DNA from: Nitrospira sp.
Lineage (GTDB): Bacteria > Nitrospirota > Nitrospiria > Nitrospirales > Nitrospiraceae
Direction of reading: 5' to 3'
NCBI GenBank assembly: GCA_025363325.1
Contig: JANYEF010000355.1
Span: 1-10,136 of the forward strand
DNA length: 10,136 nt
Shown: positions 6,419-10,136 of the stretch, in pieces
Numbering within the stretch: position 1 is the first letter of the stretch
Layout of the letters: each line of letters opens with the position of its first letter
Translations under genes and position numbers: made by a program
Notes under the pieces: generated by a model
What the model was told of the DNA's origin: nothing
The model's input: only the letters and a program-made list of their open reading frames with translations
The model's database searches: none

Positions 6419-7196
6419 GCGTCGCCGCCGGCACGACGTCCCTGCCACGCTGGCGGACCACTTCGAACAGCGTGACGGCTGCTGCGGCTGAGACATTCAG
6501 CGACTGTATGCGGCCTTGCATCGGAACCCTGATGCGGTCGTCGCACTCCCCCAACACACCAGGGCGAATGCCTTCCCCTTCTCCTCCAAGCACCAGCGCG
6601 ATCGGCCCGGTCATGTCGATGTCGGTATGGAGCTTCTCCGCCCGTGGGTCGACGCCATAGACCCACAGGCCTGTTTTTTTGAGTTCCTGAATCAGACGGA
6701 TCAGATTGCCCACGCACCCGACAAAGATGTGATCGAGCGCCCCGGCCGATACTTTCGCCACCACCGATGTCAGGCCGACTGCACGGCGTTCCGGGATGAA
6801 GACCCCATGGACACCCGCCGCTTCAGCCGTCCGCAAAACCGCCCCCAAGTTGTGCGGATCTTCGACCCCATCAAGGAGCACGAGAAAGGGCTGCTCACCT
6901 CGTGTCTTCGCCCGCTCGAGAATCTGCTCCGTCGTGTTGTAGGATTTCGCCGCGATGAACGCGATCACGCCCTGATGGTGTCCGCCCGGCGCAAGACGGT
7001 CGAATGCTTGCGGCGGCTCGATATGGATAGGAACTCCTTGCGCCTTCGCAAGTTGAACAAGGTCGTGGAATTGCCTATCGGTGCGGAGGACAAGAAGCCG
7101 CTGCAAGGGCCGCGTACCGGCCTTCAAGGCTTCACGCACAGCATGCAGCCCGTAAATCAGTTCCGGCGGACTATCGCTTCCACCGGCTGGTGCCAT
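6405..7196 (-). CDS. rlmB: 23S rRNA 2'-O-methyltransferase RlmB (TrmH/SpoU family)
   Basis: This SPOUT methyltransferase (263 residues) uses S-adenosylmethionine to methylate a ribose of 23S rRNA; in E. coli the target is G2251. The N-terminal substrate-binding domain starts at YGLHAVREALKAG (15-27). The three SpoU motifs are present: motif 1 VEDPHNLGAVLRTAEAAG (111-128, with N116 and R122), motif 2 GGEGEGI (204-210), and motif 3 SLNVSAA (232-238), which build the trefoil knot. Open frame continues upstream to 7349 within cysS, but the ATG at 7196 has GAGG 9 nt before it and gives the usual family length. Its start overlaps the cysS stop by 26 bp, so translation is probably coupled. A cysS-rlmB neighbourhood is also known in Bacillus. 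Another TrmH-family specificity cannot be excluded. Confidence 0.92.
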   Translation of the reverse strand: MAPAGGSDSPPELIYGLHAVREALKAGTRPLQRLLVLRTDRQFHDLVQLAKAQGVPIHIEPPQAFDRLAPGGHHQGVIAFIAAKSYNTTEQILERAKTRGEQPFLVLLDGVEDPHNLGAVLRTAEAAGVHGVFIPERRAVGLTSVVAKVSAGALDHIFVGCVGNLIRLIQELKKTGLWVYGVDPRAEKLHTDIDMTGPIALVLGGEGEGIRPGVLGECDDRIRVPMQGRIQSLNVSAAAAVTLFEVVRQRGRDVVPAATPTES

Positions 7197-8634
7197 CGGG
7201 CTTGTCCTCGATGACGATGCCGTGGGAGGCGAGGAACTGACGAATCTCATCGGCCTTCTTGAAGTCTTTCTGTTTCCTGGCTTCAACTCGCTCATCTCGC
7301 TTTCCATTAATTTCAGCATCGGACAATGACGTTGACGACGTCGATGCAAAACTAATCGCTGTTCCAGCTGAGGGTCGCCTTAGATTAAACTGCCATGTCC
7401 CCAATTGAAACAATCCAAGCACGCACCCCAGCGACCGAAAAACCTCGCGGGACCGCTGCCGCCCTTCGGTCGAGAAACCCTGTTCCAAAAACTTGTTCAC
7501 GTCACCACGGAGCTTCTGGAGTGCTGCAATTGCCATTGGCGTATTGAAATCGTCGTCCATCGCCTGCTGAAAGGCCTCACGCGCACGATCGATCGCAGGG
7601 GGCAACTCCGTCTCGTCAATGCCGCGATCTCCGGCCTCATTCAGGCGCTGGAAAAGATCGTAGAATCCATCTAACGCCTGCTTGGCTTCCTTAATGGCAT
7701 GATCCGAGAAATCGAGCGGACCACGGTACTGCGTCGCAAGGAGAAAGTATCGCAGCATCTCTCCAGCGATATCCTCAGGCCACTCGGATTTCTCAAAGAT
7801 CTCTCTGATCGTGAAGAAATTTCCCAGGGACTTGGACATCTTCTCCTGGTTGATTTGCACGAAACCATTGTGGACCCAGTAACGCGCAAACTCCTTGCCG
7901 GTGGCGCCACAGGACTGGGCGATTTCGTTTTCGTGGTGAGGAAAAATGAGATCCATCCCCCCGCCGTGAATATCGAAGGTCTCACCCAAATGGCGCATCG
8001 ACATGGCAGAACATTCGATGTGCCAGCCGGGGCGCCCGGTCCCCCAGGGACTGTCCCACGACGGCTCGCCTGGCTTGCTGCTCTTCCAAAGAGCAAAATC
8101 CATCGGATGGCGCTTCCGTTCATCCACCTCCACCCGCGCGCCGGCCTGCAAATCCTCGAGCTTGCGTTTCGAGAGGCGGCCATAGTCCTTGTATTTCTCG
8201 ACCTGGAAGTACACATCGCCAGCCACTTGATAGGCGAGACCTTTCTGAATTAGCGTACTGACCAGCTCAATGATCTCGGCCATATGCTCGGTCGCTTTCG
8301 GCTCATGCGTGGCCCGTCGAATTCCGAGCTTCCCCATGTCCTGATAGTAGGCCTCAATATACTCGGCAGTGATTGCGTCGCAGGATACGCCTCGTTCATT
8401 CGCCCGCTTGATGATCTTGTCATCCACGTCGGTGAAGTTCTTGACGAATGTAACCTGGTAGCCGCTGAACTCGAGATACCGCCGGACCACATCGAACACG
8501 AGCGCGCTACGCGCATGGCCGATATGGCAGTAGTCGTAGACAGTCACACCGCAGACATACATCCGAACGGTCTTCGTCTGGAGCGAGTGGAACGGCTCCT
8601 TTTTCCCCGTGAGCTGGTTGTAGATCGAGAGCAT
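7171..8634 (-). CDS. cysS: Cysteinyl-tRNA synthetase
   Basis: This class I aminoacyl-tRNA synthetase (487 residues) charges tRNA-Cys in the cytoplasm. The HIGH motif is at 37-40 and KMSKS at 265-269. The zinc ligands that select cysteine line up with the E. coli enzyme: C28, C208, H233 and E237. The long conserved stretch WHIECSAMSMRHLGETFDIHGGGMDLIFPHHENE is intact. The C-terminal DALR-like helical domain follows, with a Ser/Thr-rich linker at about 418-440 (AGTAISFASTSSTSLSD) that looks like a lineage-specific insertion. The protein is somewhat longer than the roughly 460 residues of E. coli CysS. The ATG at 8634 lies 7 nt after the stop of the DedA-family gene; a GGAG inside that gene's end, 13 nt upstream, is the likely ribosome binding site. 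Confidence 0.97.
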   Translation of the reverse strand: MLSIYNQLTGKKEPFHSLQTKTVRMYVCGVTVYDYCHIGHARSALVFDVVRRYLEFSGYQVTFVKNFTDVDDKIIKRANERGVSCDAITAEYIEAYYQDMGKLGIRRATHEPKATEHMAEIIELVSTLIQKGLAYQVAGDVYFQVEKYKDYGRLSKRKLEDLQAGARVEVDERKRHPMDFALWKSSKPGEPSWDSPWGTGRPGWHIECSAMSMRHLGETFDIHGGGMDLIFPHHENEIAQSCGATGKEFARYWVHNGFVQINQEKMSKSLGNFFTIREIFEKSEWPEDIAGEMLRYFLLATQYRGPLDFSDHAIKEAKQALDGFYDLFQRLNEAGDRGIDETELPPAIDRAREAFQQAMDDDFNTPMAIAALQKLRGDVNKFLEQGFSTEGRQRSREVFRSLGCVLGLFQLGTWQFNLRRPSAGTAISFASTSSTSLSDAEINGKRDERVEARKQKDFKKADEIRQFLASHGIVIEDKPDGTSRWKR

Positions 8635-8641
8635 GGGCTGA

Positions 8642-9280
8642 TTACAACTCCGGAGTGATGCGGCGCTTCGGCCAATGGGACCAGAGAAAATAGCCCAGGG
8701 CCAGTGCCAGGCAGAGGCCGATGACGATGTCGAACTGATGGAAATAGTCTCTCAGATGCTCCCACTGCTCGCCCATTTTCACACCGATATAGGCCAGAAG
8801 ATAACACCAGGGCAATGCACCGAGAAACGTGTAGAGCATGAACCGATAAATATTCACTCTGGCGATGCCGGCCGGCAACGAGATGAATGTCCGGACGACC
8901 GGAAGCATCCGGCTGAAAAATACGGCTGCATCGCCATATTTCGCAAACCATCGATCCGCCATCTCAAGCTCTTTTCGCGACACCAACATATAGGGCCCAT
9001 ATCGCTCGACAAAGGGCCGACCGCCCCACACACCGGCGTAGTAAGCCACCAGCGACCCCGCAACGTTCCCAATGGCGCCGGACAACGTCACGCCAAGCAT
9101 CGTGAACTGTCCCGACGTCACAAGATACCCGGCAAAGGGCATGATGATTTCGCTGGGCAATGGGATACAGGCGCTCTCAATGGCCATGGTGAGAAAAATG
9201 CCGGTATAGCCGAACCTCGAAATCATCGATACGACAAACCGGCTGATCTCTGTAATGATCGCTTCGATCAGTCCCCCCAC
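8642..9280 (-). CDS. DedA-family membrane protein
   Basis: This integral membrane protein (212 residues) belongs to the DedA / SNARE-associated family, some members of which translocate undecaprenyl phosphate or other lipid carriers. Family landmarks are the acidic re-entrant motif IESACIPLPSEIIMPFAG (34-51, with E35 and E44) and the basic motif FSRMLPVVRTFISLPAGIARV (122-142, with R124 and R130), plus several hydrophobic helices. The start codon is GTG at 9280, with GGAG 10 nt upstream formed by the last codons of surE. The gap to surE is 6 nt, so coupling is likely. The exact substrate cannot be read from the sequence. Confidence 0.92.
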   Translation of the reverse strand: MGGLIEAIITEISRFVVSMISRFGYTGIFLTMAIESACIPLPSEIIMPFAGYLVTSGQFTMLGVTLSGAIGNVAGSLVAYYAGVWGGRPFVERYGPYMLVSRKELEMADRWFAKYGDAAVFFSRMLPVVRTFISLPAGIARVNIYRFMLYTFLGALPWCYLLAYIGVKMGEQWEHLRDYFHQFDIVIGLCLALALGYFLWSHWPKRRITPEL

Positions 9281-9286
9281 AGCACC

Positions 9287-10090
9287 CTAACTCCTCTGTT
9301 TGCTCTTCAGTTTCGACGATGCAGACACCCGACGCGCATGTGGTCGGCGCACCGTTTCCCACTTCCGGAATCGATCCAGCACCCCATGATTGGTCGTATC
9401 AAGATGAATGGGGGTGAGCGAAACCGCCCCTTGCTCAAGCGCCTCATGGTCGGCATCCTTGCTTCGGCTCCACGACACACGAGTCCCGGCAATCCAGTAG
9501 TAGGTCCGGCCATGCGGATCGACCTTTTCAATGATCGGATTGTCGAAGCGCCTGCGGCTGAGACTGGTGACTCGGACTCCGGTGATCGACCCGAACGGAC
9601 GATTTGGAATATTGAGATTCACGAGCGTTTCGTCCGGCAATCCCTCTTTCAGGATCAAACGAGCGATACGAACGGCATACCGAGCCCCGGCGTCGAAATG
9701 AAAATGTTCCTGCCCCTCCTGTGATACTGCCATGGAGGGGACACCGAGAATCGTTCCTTCCATCGCGGCCGAGACCGTTCCGGAATACAACACGTCGTCG
9801 CCAAGGTTCACGCCTTTATTGATTCCCGACACAAGGAGATCGGGCGGTGCCGACAGAAGCTTCAATATGGCTAGATTCACACAATCGACCGGGGTTCCGT
9901 TGACCGCGTAGGTCCGCGTCCCGAGCTGACTCACTCGCAGCGGTTTATGAAGCGTCACGGCATGCGCCACCGCGGTCCGCTCACGATCCGGCGCGACTAC
10001 CCACACTTCGCCCACTTTCGACAAGGCCTTGGCAAGCACCGTCAAACCAGGCGAGTGAATCCCGTCATCGTTGGTCACCAGTATACGCAT
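9287..10090 (-). CDS. surE: 5'/3'-nucleotidase SurE
   Basis: This cytoplasmic metal-dependent phosphatase (267 residues) dephosphorylates nucleoside monophosphates; family members often act in stationary-phase survival. The N-terminal NDDGI motif supplies D8 and D9, and the SGINKGVNLGDD stretch supplies N91 and N95. Position 39, usually a metal-contacting serine in the DRxxSA motif, is threonine here (DRERTAVAHAVT), a conservative change. The length is typical, with a basic C-terminal tail (about 245-267) that is probably disordered. It is the first gene of the surE-dedA-cysS-rlmB operon. The ribosome binding site is weak (GAAG, 6 nt before the ATG). A terminator of an upstream gene ends about 20 nt before the start. 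Confidence 0.95.
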   Translation of the reverse strand: MRILVTNDDGIHSPGLTVLAKALSKVGEVWVVAPDRERTAVAHAVTLHKPLRVSQLGTRTYAVNGTPVDCVNLAILKLLSAPPDLLVSGINKGVNLGDDVLYSGTVSAAMEGTILGVPSMAVSQEGQEHFHFDAGARYAVRIARLILKEGLPDETLVNLNIPNRPFGSITGVRVTSLSRRRFDNPIIEKVDPHGRTYYWIAGTRVSWSRSKDADHEALEQGAVSLTPIHLDTTNHGVLDRFRKWETVRRPHARRVSASSKLKSKQRS

Positions 10091-10101
10091 GGGTTCTTCA
10101 G

Positions 10102-10132
10102 GAACAAAAGAAGCTGCCGGTGGCAGCTTCTT
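10102..10132 (-). terminator. Rho-independent terminator of the gene upstream of surE
   Basis: An 11-bp perfect stem, AAGAAGCTGCC (10108-10118) against GGCAGCTTCTT (10122-10132), has a 3-nt loop. On the minus strand it is followed by TTTTGTT (overlapping the stem end), as expected of an intrinsic terminator for a minus-strand gene located beyond the window. On the plus strand no T-run follows. The hairpin ends only about 18 nt before the surE start, so a surE promoter would have to lie in or upstream of it, or surE is transcribed by read-through. Confidence 0.75.
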
Positions 10133-10136
10133 CGGC

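Noticed and set aside
6516..7214. Plus-strand open frame of 232 codons opposite rlmB
   Set aside because: It is antisense to rlmB, whose three SpoU motifs are intact. No recognisable domain is present in the antisense product.
7197..7349. N-terminal extension of RlmB by 51 residues
   Set aside because: The extension overlaps cysS coding sequence in another frame, is Ser/Arg-rich without a domain, and the ATG at 7196 has a good ribosome binding site and gives the family length.
8675..9724. Long plus-strand open frame (349 codons) opposite surE and the DedA-family gene
   Set aside because: It lies wholly antisense to two well-supported genes, matches no family pattern I recognise, has low-hydrophobicity Arg/His-rich composition typical of antisense translation, and has no ribosome binding site.

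Overview
The window reads as a chromosomal segment of a Nitrospira-like bacterium (phylum Nitrospirota). That assignment rests on the moderately high GC content, the style of the proteins, and an intergenic repeat at about 1532-1640 whose opening bases resemble a repeat I remember from Nitrospira genomes. The assignment is an inference, since no rRNA or taxonomic marker is present.

Layout from left to right. Positions 1-4875 hold a type IV pilus operon on the minus strand. In transcription order it encodes a GspH/FimT-type minor pilin (4426-4875), a PilV-type minor pilin (3938-4429), a PilW-type minor pilin (3172-3912), a large PilX-like protein (1650-3137), a repeat-like spacer, and the assembly ATPase PilB/GspE (1-1502, cut by the window edge). 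A 263-bp non-coding leader (4876-5138) separates it from a prepilin peptidase PilD gene (5139-5921, minus). These genes form one pathway: PilD cleaves and methylates the prepilins, the minor pilins prime the pilus, and PilB powers its assembly. A short stand-alone LuxR/GerE DNA-binding protein (6143-6418, plus) is divergent from pilD, with a shared 221-bp promoter region.

Positions 6405-10090 hold a compact housekeeping operon on the minus strand, in transcription order surE, a DedA-family membrane protein, cysS and rlmB. Spacings run from a 26-bp overlap to 7-bp gaps. A rho-independent terminator of an unseen upstream gene lies just before surE. The rlmB 3' end overlaps the 3' end of the LuxR gene tail to tail by 14 bp.

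Most of the window is ordinary core-genome content. The points worth a second look are: (a) a calcium-loop-like DxNxDGxxD motif in the PilV-type pilin; (b) an oversized PilX-like protein in a cluster with no pilY1 gene in the visible part; (c) sigma-54-like promoter elements upstream of both pilus transcription units, with a helically phased direct repeat at enhancer distance; (d) the intergenic repeat between pilX and pilB; and (e) the orphan LuxR-type regulator next to pilD. I saw no CRISPR array, insertion sequence, tRNA or rRNA.
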